DNA of 64,000 bases from [Actinomadura] parvosata subsp. kistnae (GCF_900323885.1 NZ_OOHJ01000022.1:248001-312000); one strand, 5' to 3'; shown: positions 26,503-35,241, counted from the stretch's first letter. Numbers and translations are program-made. Notes: generated by a model not told the origin, from the sequence alone.

Positions 26503-26645
26503 GCGCGTGTGTCAGGGCCTGCGCGTGTGTCGGGGCCCGCGCATGTGCCGTGCCCGCGCATGTGCCAGGCCCGCGCGCGTGTCAGGGTCCCGCGCGCGTG
26601 TCAGGGTCCCGCGCGTGTGTCAGGGTCCCGCGGTTGTGTCGGCGT
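26503..26645. repeat. Eight-copy 17-19-bp tandem repeat
   Basis: Units resemble GCGCGTGTGTCAGGGTCCC. Copies 5 to 7 are almost identical (19 bases), copies 1-4 shorter and diverged. The array fills the interval between the panB terminator and the stop codon of the convergent dehydratase gene. Most units contain TCAGG, which is also the sequence at the dehydratase stop. Confidence 0.78.
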
Positions 26646-27643
26646 CAGGACGTGGTCAGCGTGGCCGGGTCGGTGTTCGAGCCGCACACCACCACCGCGA
26701 CCCGTTCGCCCGGTTCGGGCTGGTAGGCGCCGGACAGGAGCGCCGCGTACGCTGCGGCGCCCGCGTGCTCGGCCGCCAGCCGGTGCCGCTCCCAGAGGGT
26801 GCGCCGCGCCGAGACGATCGCCTCGTCCGTCACGAGGACGCTCTCGACCCGTGGCCCGGACAGCACCTCGAACGCCAGCCCGCCGATCTTGCTGGCGCCG
26901 AGCGCGTCCGCGCCCACGCCGCCGACCTCGACCTGCACCGGCTCGCCCGCCTGGAGCGCCGCGTTGAGGGTCGGGATCCGCTCGGGCTCGACGGCCACGA
27001 TCTTGGGCCCGGAGCCGGGGGTGGAGCCGGCGGTGCCGAGGGTGATGCCGGCCGCGAAGCCGCCCCCGCCGACCGCGACCAGCACGGTGTCCAAGGCGGC
27101 GCCCTGCGCCGTGTCCAAGGCGGCGCCCTGCGCCGGGTCCGGCGCCCCGTCCGGCGCCGCGCCGACCTGCTCCACCAGCTCCAACCCGGTGGTCCCCTGC
27201 CCCGCCACCACCTCAGCCTGGTCGTAGGCATGGACGCTGAGCGCCCCGGTCTCGGCGGCGCGTTTGGCGGCGGCGTCGGCGGCCTCGGAGTAGATGGCGC
27301 CCGTCTGGACGATGTGCGCCCCCAGCGCCCGCAGCCCGTCCACCTTGACGGGGCTGGTCACCTCGGGCACGTAGATCTCGGCCCGCACCCCCAGCGCCCG
27401 CGCCGCGAAGGCCACGGCCAGCCCGTGGTTGCCGCCGCTGGCGGCGATCACCCCGCTGTCGGGCAGCTCGCCGGCGGACAGGATGCGGTTGAACGCCCCG
27501 CGTACCTTGAAGGACCCGGCGTGCTGCAGCAGCTCCAGCTTCAGCCAGAGCCCGGGCGAGATCTGGATCACGGGTGTGCGGAGCACGTGCCCGGCGATCC
27601 GCCGTGCGGCGGCGAGCACGTGCTCATGAGTAACGGTCGTCAC
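26645..27643 (-). CDS. PLP-dependent threonine/serine dehydratase-like enzyme
   Basis: A fold-type II PLP enzyme, 332 residues, which would deaminate threonine or serine to a 2-oxoacid and ammonia. K46 in GSFKVRGA is the cofactor lysine; GGNHG binds substrate and GGGGFAAG binds the PLP phosphate. There is no C-terminal ACT domain, so it is the catabolic or non-allosteric type. GTG 27643 is used; a TTG at 27652 is possible. An in-frame perfect 24-base repeat (27089-27136) inserts residues AQGAALDT twice just before the VLVAVGGGG strand. It lies 11 bases downstream of the trans-sulfuration gene, likely in one operon. Confidence 0.86.
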   Translation of the reverse strand: MTTVTHEHVLAAARRIAGHVLRTPVIQISPGLWLKLELLQHAGSFKVRGAFNRILSAGELPDSGVIAASGGNHGLAVAFAARALGVRAEIYVPEVTSPVKVDGLRALGAHIVQTGAIYSEAADAAAKRAAETGALSVHAYDQAEVVAGQGTTGLELVEQVGAAPDGAPDPAQGAALDTAQGAALDTVLVAVGGGGFAAGITLGTAGSTPGSGPKIVAVEPERIPTLNAALQAGEPVQVEVGGVGADALGASKIGGLAFEVLSGPRVESVLVTDEAIVSARRTLWERHRLAAEHAGAAAYAALLSGAYQPEPGERVAVVVCGSNTDPATLTTS

Positions 27644-27654
27644 GATCGTCAAGG

Positions 27655-28830
27655 CTATGCCAGGGCCTGGGACAGGTCGGCCCACAGGTCGTCGGGGTGT
27701 TCGATGCCGGCGGCGACGCGGACGGTGCCCTCGCCGATGCCGCTGCGCCGCAGCTCCTCGGGGGCGAGGGAGCGGTGGGAGGTGGAGGCGGGGTGCAGGA
27801 CGAGTGTCTCGACGCCGCCGAGTGAGGGGGCGAGCAGCGCCACGCGTACGGAGCTCATGAACTTCTCCCCCGCGGCCCGCCCGCCGGCCAGGTCGAACGA
27901 GAACACGCCGCCGAACCCGCCGGGCAGCAGCTTGCCGGCCAGCTCGTGTGACGGGTGCGTGGCCAGGCCGGGCCAGTGCACGGCGGTGACGGCGGGGTGC
28001 TCGGCGAGCCGGGTGGCGAGGTGGTGGGCGTTGTCGCAGTGGCGTCGCATGCGCAGCGCCAGCGTCTGCATGCCGCGCAGCGTGAGCCAGCTCGCGAACG
28101 GGTCGGGCGAGGCTCCCAGCTCGATGGCGAAGTGCCACAGCTCGTCGTAGAGCTCGCGGCCGGACAGGACGACGACGCCGCCCACCACGTCGGTGTGCCC
28201 GGACAGGTACTTGGTGGTGGAGTGGACGACGATGTCGGCACCGTGCTCGATGGGGCGGCACAGCAGGGGCGTGGCGAAGGTGTTGTCGACCACGGACAGG
28301 ATCCCGAGGTCGCGGGCGACCTCGCACATGGCGGGCAGGTCTGCGACCAGGGTCATGGGGTTGCTGATGGTCTCCAGGTAGACGAGCCGGGTCTCGGGGC
28401 GGACGGCGGCGCGCAGGGCGGCGGGGTCGTTCTCGGGCACGTACGTGACGGTGATGCCGAACCGGGCGACCAGCTCGTTGATCATGGCGGCGGTGCCCCC
28501 GTACAGGGAGCGCTGGGCCACGAGGTGGTCGCCGGGCTTGAGCAGCCCGAACAGCACGACGTTGATGGCGCCCATGCCGGAGCCGGTGGCGATGCCGTGC
28601 GCGCCGCCTTCCAGCCCGGCGACGGCCAGCTCCAGGGAGCGCACGGTCGGGTTGCTGTAGCGCCCGTACACGTACGCCCCGTCGGGGCGCCCCATCGACT
28701 CGGCCATCACGGCGGGGTCGTCGAAGGTGAAGCCGGAGGTCTGGTAGATCGGCACGCTGATGGGACGGCTGCCCTCGATGGGCGGCTGGGGGACGTGCAC
28801 GGCCCTCGTCTCTGGGCGGAGTTCGCTCAT
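27655..28830 (-). CDS. Trans-sulfuration family PLP enzyme (cystathionine gamma-synthase/lyase type)
   Basis: A 391-residue fold-type I PLP enzyme of the Cys/Met metabolism family. The cofactor lysine is K207 in HSTTKYLSGH. Other signatures are SGMGAINVVLFGLLKPGDHLVA, YLETISNPM, DNTFATPLL and the C-terminal LGGVETLVLHPASTSH. It could be cystathionine gamma-synthase, gamma-lyase or methionine gamma-lyase; these cannot be separated by sight. ATG 28830 was chosen over the upstream ATG 28872, which would overlap the MocR promoter. It is divergent from the MocR regulator, which probably controls it. Confidence 0.9.
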   Translation of the reverse strand: MSELRPETRAVHVPQPPIEGSRPISVPIYQTSGFTFDDPAVMAESMGRPDGAYVYGRYSNPTVRSLELAVAGLEGGAHGIATGSGMGAINVVLFGLLKPGDHLVAQRSLYGGTAAMINELVARFGITVTYVPENDPAALRAAVRPETRLVYLETISNPMTLVADLPAMCEVARDLGILSVVDNTFATPLLCRPIEHGADIVVHSTTKYLSGHTDVVGGVVVLSGRELYDELWHFAIELGASPDPFASWLTLRGMQTLALRMRRHCDNAHHLATRLAEHPAVTAVHWPGLATHPSHELAGKLLPGGFGGVFSFDLAGGRAAGEKFMSSVRVALLAPSLGGVETLVLHPASTSHRSLAPEELRRSGIGEGTVRVAAGIEHPDDLWADLSQALA

Positions 28831-28863
28831 GGTTCCAGCATTCCTGGCCAGGAGAGCCGATAT

Positions 28864-28904
28864 CAGAGCCAATGCGGCAGAATTGGTCCATGAATGGGGC
28901 CAAT
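28864..28904. promoter_or_regulatory. Candidate MocR operator with three CCAAT/ATTGG sites
   Basis: CCAAT at 28869-28873, ATTGG at 28882-28886 and CCAAT at 28900-28904, spanning the start of the MocR gene and the divergent promoter region. The first two form an inverted pair with an 8-base gap. Multiple half-sites next to the divergent gene are typical for MocR/PdxR regulators. Confidence 0.35.
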
Positions 28905-30311
28905 CTGGATGACCTCGTCGATCTCCTCGGGCGTTGGGCGTCGGGGCGCGGGCCGCTGTACCTGCTGCTCGCCGCCCGCCTGCGGGCGCTGATCGACGAC
29001 GGCGTGCTGGCGCCGGACGAGCCGCTGCCGCCCGACCGGGTGCTGGCCAGGCGGCTGGCGGTGGGGCGGGGCACGGTGGTGGCCGCGTACGATCTGCTGC
29101 AGCAGGAGGGCCGGCTGGTGCGCCGCCAGGGCAGCGGCACGCGGGTGGCCGCGCTCGACCTGCCCGCGACCCGCACCACCGACGGCGTGGCGGCCAACCC
29201 GCTGCTGCTGCACATCCTGCACCCGCCGGACAACGTGCAGCTGCTGACCTGCGCGGCCCCGCACGACCCGCCGCCCGCGCTGTGCGAGGCGTACGCGCAG
29301 GCCGCCGGGCGCCTGCCCGGCCTGCACGAGATGGGTTACCAGCCGGCCGGCAACCCGGAGCTGCGGGCGGCGCTGGCCGCGTACTACACCGGCCGCGGCC
29401 TGCCCACGACCCCCGACGAGATCGTCGTGACGACGGGCGCCCAGCAGGCGCTCACCCTGCTCACGGCGCTGCTGGTGGCGCCGGGCGACACGGTGCTGAC
29501 GGAGACGCCGACGTATCCGGGCGCGCTGGAGGCGTTCCGGCACGCGGCGGCGGTCGTGCGGCCCGCGGCGAGCATCGAGGACGTGCGCGAGCGCCCGGCG
29601 CTGGCCTACTTCGTCCCGTCGGTGCGCAACCCGGACGGCGCGATCATGGACAACCCGTCCCGCAGGCGGCTGGCCACGCTCGCCGCCGAGCACGACGTGC
29701 CGCTCATCGACGACGAGGTCCGCGCCGAGCTGTGCTTCTCCGGCGAGACGCCGACGCCGCTGGCGGCCTTCCACCGGGGCGAGCAGATCATCACGGTCGG
29801 CTCGCTGAGCAAGCTCGTCTGGGGCGGCCTGCGGGTGGGCTGGATCCGCGCCGCCCCGCCGCTGGTCTCGCGGCTGGCCAGGCTCCGGGCCGTGCACGAC
29901 CTGGGCGGCGAGGTGGTCAGCCAGCTCGCCGCCGCCGCGCTGCTGCGCCGTCTCGACGAGGTCCGCGCCGCGCAGCTTGCCACGTCGCGCGCCCGCCACG
30001 ACCACCTGTGCGCCGAGCTGCGCTCCCGGCTGCCGTCCTGGACGTTCGAGCCCGCCCGCGGCGGCCAGACCCTGTGGGTACGCATCCCGCACGGCGACGT
30101 CGACTCCTTCGCCCAGGTGGCGCTCCGGCACGGCGTGGCCATCCCGCCCGGCCGCTCCTTCGACCCGTTGGGCGCCTACGCCGACCACATGCGCCTGCAC
30201 TTCCTCTTCCCCGAGGAGGAGCTTTCGCGAGCGGTGAACAACCTGGCCCTGGCCTGGGCCTCCTACGACGGAGCCGGTCGTGCGGTCTCCCGGCACCCCC
30301 TCGTCGTCTGA
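28890..30311 (+). CDS. MocR/PdxR-family regulator
   Basis: A 473-residue GntR-type wHTH fused to an aminotransferase-like domain. The HTH is in residues 25-85 (LLAARLRALIDDGVLAPDEPLPPDRVLARRLAVGRGTV). The class-I aminotransferase fold follows a linker, with K308 in SLSKLVWGGLRVGW as the PLP lysine. These proteins sense PLP or amino-acid derivatives. ATG 28890 is used because an ATTGG half-site overlaps the alternative ATG 28872. Its likely targets are the divergent trans-sulfuration and dehydratase genes, suggesting a sulfur or threonine metabolism switch. Confidence 0.9.
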   Translation: MNGANLDDLVDLLGRWASGRGPLYLLLAARLRALIDDGVLAPDEPLPPDRVLARRLAVGRGTVVAAYDLLQQEGRLVRRQGSGTRVAALDLPATRTTDGVAANPLLLHILHPPDNVQLLTCAAPHDPPPALCEAYAQAAGRLPGLHEMGYQPAGNPELRAALAAYYTGRGLPTTPDEIVVTTGAQQALTLLTALLVAPGDTVLTETPTYPGALEAFRHAAAVVRPAASIEDVRERPALAYFVPSVRNPDGAIMDNPSRRRLATLAAEHDVPLIDDEVRAELCFSGETPTPLAAFHRGEQIITVGSLSKLVWGGLRVGWIRAAPPLVSRLARLRAVHDLGGEVVSQLAAAALLRRLDEVRAAQLATSRARHDHLCAELRSRLPSWTFEPARGGQTLWVRIPHGDVDSFAQVALRHGVAIPPGRSFDPLGAYADHMRLHFLFPEEELSRAVNNLALAWASYDGAGRAVSRHPLVV

Positions 30312-30324
30312 CAGGGTGGGACGC

Positions 30325-31014
30325 ATGCAGACGACGTTCGTACTCGTGCACAGCCCCTCCGTCGGGCCCTCGACGTGGGGCGCGGTGGCCGAGTCGCTGG
30401 AGCGCCGCGGGCATGCCGCCGTGGTGCCCGACCTGACCGGCGTCTCGGCGGGCGGGGCGCCCTATTGGCCGCGCGTGGTGGCGGCGGTGCGGGCCGCCGT
30501 CCCCGCCGGCGGTCCCCTCGTGCTGGTCGTGCACAGCAACGCCGGGTTCTTCCTGCCGGTGATCAAGGAGGGGCTCGACGGGCGGGTGGTGGCGTGCGTG
30601 TTCGCCGACGCGCACATCCCGCCCGCCGAAGGGCTGGTCAAGACCGCGGAGGAGGCGTTCCTGCCGTTCCTGCGCGACCTCGCGGGCCCCGACGGCGTGC
30701 TGCCGCGCTGGACCGACTGGTGGGACGAAGAGGACGTGGTGGCCATGCTGCCCGACCCCGCCGTCCGCATCCGCGTGGCCGCCGAGCAGCCGCGGCTGCC
30801 GCTCGACTACTACACGCAGCCGATCCCCGTCCCCTCCGGCTGGGACTCCGTCCGGTGCTCCTGCCTCTGGTACGGGCCGCCGTACGAGACGGTCGCCGAG
30901 GAGGCCGCGCGCAGGGGCTGGCCGGTGACCCGGGTGGCCGGCATGCACCTGCACCAGATCGTCGACCCCGAGGGCGTCACCGACGCGCTGCTCAAGCTGT
31001 CCGGGAAGTCGTGA
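30325..31014 (+). CDS. Alpha/beta hydrolase
   Basis: A 229-residue cytosolic alpha/beta-fold protein. The N-terminus (TTFVLVHSPSVGPSTWGAV) is the first strand and oxyanion region. The nucleophile elbow position reads VVHSNAGFF, with serine in HSNAG, slightly different from GxSxG. A histidine near the end (GMHLHQIVDP) could complete the triad. It follows the MocR gene by 13 bases and may share its transcript. Substrate unknown. Confidence 0.78.
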   Translation: MQTTFVLVHSPSVGPSTWGAVAESLERRGHAAVVPDLTGVSAGGAPYWPRVVAAVRAAVPAGGPLVLVVHSNAGFFLPVIKEGLDGRVVACVFADAHIPPAEGLVKTAEEAFLPFLRDLAGPDGVLPRWTDWWDEEDVVAMLPDPAVRIRVAAEQPRLPLDYYTQPIPVPSGWDSVRCSCLWYGPPYETVAEEAARRGWPVTRVAGMHLHQIVDPEGVTDALLKLSGKS

Positions 31015-31020
31015 ATTCTT

Positions 31021-31054
31021 CACTGTCGCCCGGTGAGCCCGCCCGGCGACAGTG
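31021..31054. promoter_or_regulatory. Inverted repeat before the ABC/two-component operon
   Basis: CACTGTCGCC (31021-31030) and GGCGACAGTG (31045-31054) are exact inverse complements, extendable to 13 bases with one mismatch. The dyad starts six bases after the hydrolase stop and ends six bases before the ABC start codon. It could be an operator for the operon or a hairpin separating the two units. Confidence 0.4.
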
Positions 31055-31060
31055 GAGCGC

Positions 31061-31942
31061 ATGACAGCTATCGAAGTGCACGGGCTGCGCAAGAGCCACC
31101 AGGGGTTCGAGGCGGTGAAGGACGTCTCGTTCGAGGTGGCGGAAGGAGAGATCTTCGCGCTGCTCGGCAGGAACGGCGCGGGCAAGACCACCACGATCGA
31201 GGTGCTGGCGGGCTTCCGGCGGGCCGACGGCGGCACCGTGCGGGTGCTCGGCCTCGACCCGCACGCCGACCGCGCCGCCGTGCGCCGGCGCACCGGCATC
31301 ATGCTGCAGGAGGCCGGGTTCTTCCCCGACCTGACGGTCGCGCAGACCGTCGACACCTGGCGCGACTTCACCTCCGCGCCCCGCCCCCGCGACGAGGCGC
31401 TCGACCTGGCCGGCCTGCGCGCCAGGGCCGGCACCAAGGTGCGGCAGCTCTCCGGCGGCGAGAAGCGCAGGCTCGACCTGGCGCTGGCCCTGCTGGGCCG
31501 CCCCGACCTGCTGTTCCTCGACGAGCCGAGCACCGGCATGGACCCCGAGGCGCGCGCCGCCACCTGGGACGTCATCCGCGACCTGGCCGGGCAGGGCACC
31601 ACGATCCTGCTGACCACGCACTACCTGGAGGAGGCGCAGCGCCTGGCCGCCTCCATGGCGATCATGGACGAGGGGCGCATCGTCGCCTCCGGCGGCATGG
31701 CCGAGACACTCGCCGCCCGCAGCGGGCGGGTGGCCTTCCGGCTGCCCGCGCACGTGGACCCCGGCGCCCTGCCGCTGCCGGTCACCGTCGAGCAGGGGCT
31801 GGCCGTGTGCCGCGCCGAGGACCCCGACCTGGCCGCGCAGACGCTGCTGACGTGGGCGGCCGAGCGCGGGCTGCGCCTGGCGGGCCTGGAGGTCCGCACC
31901 GCCACCCTCGAAGACCTGTTCCTGGAGCTGAGCGCCCGATGA
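31061..31942 (+). CDS. ABC transporter ATPase
   Basis: A 293-residue ATPase of the ABC-2 exporter class. Walker A LLGRNGAGKTTT is near residue 38, the signature is LSGGEKRRLDLALALLG, Walker B LLFLDEPSTGMD and the H-switch TTHYLEEA. It would energise the permease encoded 70 bases downstream. A short insertion separates the two genes; the ATPase stop is part of a 13-base direct repeat. The following sensor kinase and regulator make this an ABC/two-component unit of the type that often senses antibiotics or membrane stress. Confidence 0.92.
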   Translation: MTAIEVHGLRKSHQGFEAVKDVSFEVAEGEIFALLGRNGAGKTTTIEVLAGFRRADGGTVRVLGLDPHADRAAVRRRTGIMLQEAGFFPDLTVAQTVDTWRDFTSAPRPRDEALDLAGLRARAGTKVRQLSGGEKRRLDLALALLGRPDLLFLDEPSTGMDPEARAATWDVIRDLAGQGTTILLTTHYLEEAQRLAASMAIMDEGRIVASGGMAETLAARSGRVAFRLPAHVDPGALPLPVTVEQGLAVCRAEDPDLAAQTLLTWAAERGLRLAGLEVRTATLEDLFLELSAR

Positions 31943-32016
31943 GCCGGTTCGTGAAGAAGTCGACCCCCTCCCCGCGCCCGTCACTGGATTCGTCTCTGGA
32001 GAGGTACGCCCGATGA
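31939..32016 (+). other. 74-bp insertion between ABC genes with a 25-codon ORF
   Basis: The 13-base direct repeat CGCCCGATGAGCC occurs at 31933-31945 and 32007-32019. Each copy contains an ATGA. A 25-codon reading frame (starts MSRFVKKSTPSP, ends LERYAR) begins in the first copy, overlapping the ATPase stop, and ends in the second, overlapping the permease start. The simplest view is a tandem duplication or insertion that separated genes once joined by one ATGA. Translation of the peptide would keep coupling, but is unproven. Confidence 0.4.
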
Positions 32017-32729
32017 GCCTGACCGCCACCTACCGTCTCGGCACCCGCCTGTTCTGGCGCGACAAGTCCATGCTGTTCGCCTCCGTGATCACGCCGGTCG
32101 GCCTGGCCGTGGGCCTGCCCACGCTGATGCGCCACGTGACCACCGGAGGCGTCGCCGACGCCGCCGCGGTCGCGCACGCCTCGCTCTCGATCCTGCTGGC
32201 GATCACCGCGTTCATGAACATCACCGTGGCCCTGACCGCCCGCCGCGACCAGCTCGTCCTGAAGCGGCTGCGCTCGACCCGGCTGACGGACGGCCAGCTC
32301 CTGCTGGGCCAGATCGCCAGCACGGCCACGCAGACCGTGGCGCTCATCGTAGTGTGCACGGTCGCGGTGCGCTTCGCCGCCGGCGTCCCCCTGCCCGCGA
32401 ACCCCCTGGCCTTCGCCGCCGTCACGATCGCGGGCTCCGTGGTGATGTCCCTGCTCGGGGCCGCGTACACGGCCGTGGTCCCGCGCTCGGAGCTGGCCGC
32501 CGCGTACACCATGCCGGTCTTCCTGGTCGCCGCGGTGGCGGCGGGCGCGATGGGCCCGATCCCGGTGCCCTCCTGGCTGCGCCCCGTCCTCGACCTGCTG
32601 CCCACCACGGTCGTCGTGGACGCGGTCAGGACCGGGGACCTGGTCGTGCCCTTCCTGACCCTGGCCGGCTGGACCGTGGCAGGGCTGGTCGCACTGCGCT
32701 GGTTCCGCTGGGAACCCCGCAGGTCATAA
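32013..32729 (+). CDS. ABC-2 permease
   Basis: A 238-residue ABC-2 membrane subunit with about six hydrophobic helices, the partner of the ATPase before it. The motif LVLKRLRSTRLTDGQLLLGQ in the cytosolic loop is typical for this group. ATG 32013 follows GGAGAGG. The stop at 32729 is two bases from the GTG of the sensor kinase, so these genes are one operon. Confidence 0.88.
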   Translation: MSLTATYRLGTRLFWRDKSMLFASVITPVGLAVGLPTLMRHVTTGGVADAAAVAHASLSILLAITAFMNITVALTARRDQLVLKRLRSTRLTDGQLLLGQIASTATQTVALIVVCTVAVRFAAGVPLPANPLAFAAVTIAGSVVMSLLGAAYTAVVPRSELAAAYTMPVFLVAAVAAGAMGPIPVPSWLRPVLDLLPTTVVVDAVRTGDLVVPFLTLAGWTVAGLVALRWFRWEPRRS

Positions 32730-32731
32730 TC

Positions 32732-33826
32732 GTGACCGTGGTCTCCTCCTCCTCCGCCCGCAGGCTGGCCAGCGTGCTCATCACGGCCGTCTCGTGCGCG
32801 TACACGGCGATCACGCTCGTCTACTTCCTGCAAGGCGCCTTCTACGGCGTGACGGCCGCCCTGTCCATGACGGCCGTGGTCGCCACCCACTACGTCAACA
32901 TGCGGGCCGGCCTGCGCGGCACGCGCCCGCCCCTCTTCCCCGCGACGCTGGCGCTCCAGGCCGTGGCCACCTACCTGCCCGACTTCCTGCTGCCCGGCGG
33001 CATGTCGGCGCTGACGGCGCCGATGCTCGCCGGGTCGCTGCTGGTGCTCCTGCCGCTGCGCTGGGGTGGCCCGCTGGTCGGCCTCATGATGCTGAGCGAG
33101 GGCACCCGCCTGTGGTGGGGCCTGGCGGGGGCGCACGTCACGTTCTTCTACGTCGCCACGATCGCCACGACGGGCGCCATGATCTACGCGCTGGTCCGGT
33201 TCGTACGGGTGACCGCCGAGCTGGAGCAGGCCAGGGCCGAGCTGGCGGAGGCCGCGGTGCTCAAGGAACGGCTGCGCATCTCCCGCGACCTGCACGACGG
33301 CCTCGGCCGCAGCCTCACCGCGATCGCGCTCAAGGGCGACCTGGCCGGCCGGCTCATCGACCGCGACCCCGCCGCCGCCCGCCACGAGGTCGGCGAGCTG
33401 ACGCAGGTCGCCAGGGAGGCGGCCCAGGACGTCCGGCAGGTCGCCCGGGGGTACCGGGAGATGTCGCTGGCGGGCGAGGTGGACCGGGCCGTGGCGCTCC
33501 TGGAGTCGTCCGGGGTGAGCGCGCAGGCGCACCTGGCCGACGTGACGCTGCCGGAACGCTCCGAGGCGGCACTGGCCTGGGCCGTGCGTGAGGGCGTCAC
33601 CAACGTGCTGCGCCACAGCATGGCCACCACCTGCACGATCACCACCTCGCTGCAGGGCGGCAGGGTGCGGCTGGAGGTCGCCAACGACGGCGCACCCGCC
33701 ACCCCGGGAGCGGCCAACGGGGGCCTCACGGGGCTGGCCGAACGCGCCGCCCAGGCGGGCGGCTCCTGCACCACCACCCCGACCGGCGAGGGCGGCTTCC
33801 TCCTCGCGGTGGAGGTCGCGGCGTGA
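32732..33826 (+). CDS. DesK-like sensor histidine kinase
   Basis: A 364-residue membrane kinase. Residues 10-165 hold four to five hydrophobic helices with almost no extracellular loop, suggesting sensing in the membrane. The HisKA_3 phosphoacceptor is in ISRDLHDGLGRSLTAIALKG (about residue 190). The HATPase domain has the N box (REGVTNVLRHS), NDGAP and GGLTGLAERA. The start is GTG 32732 (GTG 32738 also possible). The 3' end overlaps the response-regulator start by GTGA. It is the probable controller of the ABC exporter. Confidence 0.9.
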   Translation: MTVVSSSSARRLASVLITAVSCAYTAITLVYFLQGAFYGVTAALSMTAVVATHYVNMRAGLRGTRPPLFPATLALQAVATYLPDFLLPGGMSALTAPMLAGSLLVLLPLRWGGPLVGLMMLSEGTRLWWGLAGAHVTFFYVATIATTGAMIYALVRFVRVTAELEQARAELAEAAVLKERLRISRDLHDGLGRSLTAIALKGDLAGRLIDRDPAAARHEVGELTQVAREAAQDVRQVARGYREMSLAGEVDRAVALLESSGVSAQAHLADVTLPERSEAALAWAVREGVTNVLRHSMATTCTITTSLQGGRVRLEVANDGAPATPGAANGGLTGLAERAAQAGGSCTTTPTGEGGFLLAVEVAA

Positions 33827-34427
33827 TCAGGGTGTTGCTGGCCGAGGACATGCACATGATCCGCGCTGCCCTCACCGCCCTGCTCCGCCTGGAGCCCGAC
33901 ATCGAGGTGGTGGCGGAGGTCACCCGCGGCGACGAGATCGTCCCCGAGGCGCTGCGGGTGCGGCCCGACGTCGCGGTCGTCGACATCGACCTGCCGGTCA
34001 TGGACGGCATCACCGCCGCCGCCACGCTCCGGGAACGCCTGCCGTCCTGCCGGATCCTGGTGCTCACGGCGATGGGCCAGCCGGGGCAGGTGCGCAGGGC
34101 GCTGGCGGCGGGCATCGAGGCGTTCCTGGTCAAGGACGCCCCGGCGACCGGCTGGCGGACGCGATCAGGCGCACCGCCGCCGGGCTGCGCGTGCTGGACG
34201 CCGAGCTGGTCTCCTCGGCCATGGAGTACGGCGAGAGCCCCCTGACGCCCCGGGAGTCGACCGTCCTCAAGGAGGCGGCGAGGGGTTCCTCGGCCGAGGA
34301 GATCGCCGCCCGCCTCCACCTCTCCCCCGGCACCGTCCGCAACTACCTCACGGGGGCGATCACGAAGACGGGCGCCCGCAACAAGATCGACGCCATCCGG
34401 ATCGCCGAGGACGCCGGCTGGCTGTGA
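33823..34427 (+). pseudogene. NarL/DesR-type response regulator, single-base frameshift
   Basis: The receiver domain is in the first frame from GTG 33823: acidic residues in VLLAEDMHM, the phospho-aspartate in VVDIDLPVMDG, LTAMG and K in FLVKDAPA. At about 34146 the frame is lost. The rest (DRLADAIRRTAAGLRVLDAEL and the LuxR HTH LTPRESTVLKEAARGSSAEEIAARL) continues in another frame to TGA 34427. One extra G after GCCCCGGCG gives 201 residues, the usual DesR length. As assembled, the protein would lack its DNA-binding domain. Cognate kinase: the preceding gene. Confidence 0.78.
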
Positions 34428-34587
34428 CGCCCCGCCAACCGGCCACGGCCCGCCCGCGCACACACGCCCGCGCCCGTGCCCGCAGGTCCAGCGACCGCAT
34501 GCGCACCGAGTACACGTGCGGCGAGCAAACGGGAAGGCGAGCGCACGGGCGGCGGTCAGGGCATGGCGACCGCCCTCGGACGTCTCG

Positions 34588-35241
34588 TCAGATGTCGGTG
34601 ATGCGGAGCCCCGCGTGGGCCTTGTAGCGGCGGTTCACCGAGATGATGTTGGCGGTCAGCGCCTCGATCTGGTGAGCGTTGCGCAGCCGCCCGCCATACA
34701 CCCCTCGCACCCCGGGAATCACCTCGGCCAGCTTCTGCACGGTGTCGGTGGCCTCGCGGTCGTCGCCCAGCACCAGCACGTCGAGATCCACCTTGTCCAC
34801 GGCGGGATCCATCAGCACCACGGCCGACACGTGGTGGAAGGCGGCCACCACGCGGCTGTCGGGCAGCACGGCGGCGGCCTGCTGGGCGGCGCTGCCCTCC
34901 TCGACCGGCAGCGCGTAGGCGCCCTGCTTGTCGAACCCGAGCGGGTTGACGCAGTCGACCACGATCTTGCCGGCCAGCTCGCCCTTCAGCGACTCCAGCA
35001 ACGCCTTGTGCCCTTCGTACGGCACCGCCACGATCACGATGTCGGCCCGGGCGGCCACGGCGGCGTTGTCGTCACCGCTCGCGCCGGCCCCGATGGAGTC
35101 GGCCGCCTCCTGGGCCCGCTGGGCGCTGCGCGAGCCGATCAGCACCTGGAGCCCCGCCAGCGCGAACCGTCGCGCCAGGCCCTTCCCCTGGTCACCGGTG
35201 CCGCCGAGGATGGCGATGGAAAGTCCGTTCACGTCTGTCAT
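34588..35241 (-). CDS. npdG: F420-dependent NADP reductase (NpdG family)
   Basis: A 217-residue cytosolic enzyme that moves hydride between coenzyme F420 and NADP. The N-terminal nucleotide-binding motif is ILGGTGDQGKGLARRFALAG, with SRS at the end of the second strand for NADP. Later motifs include DIVIVAVPYEGHKALL, DCVNPLGFD and AFHHVSA. The start ATG 35241 follows a possible -10 (CATGAT) by six bases, so the mRNA may be leaderless. It probably acts alone. Its presence supports an F420-using actinomycete. Confidence 0.88.
   Translation of the reverse strand: MTDVNGLSIAILGGTGDQGKGLARRFALAGLQVLIGSRSAQRAQEAADSIGAGASGDDNAAVAARADIVIVAVPYEGHKALLESLKGELAGKIVVDCVNPLGFDKQGAYALPVEEGSAAQQAAAVLPDSRVVAAFHHVSAVVLMDPAVDKVDLDVLVLGDDREATDTVQKLAEVIPGVRGVYGGRLRNAHQIEALTANIISVNRRYKAHAGLRITDI

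Noticed and set aside
33823..34427. Programmed -1 frameshifting in the response regulator
   Set aside because: No slippery heptamer or downstream structure is apparent, and three unrelated genes show the same one-base defect.
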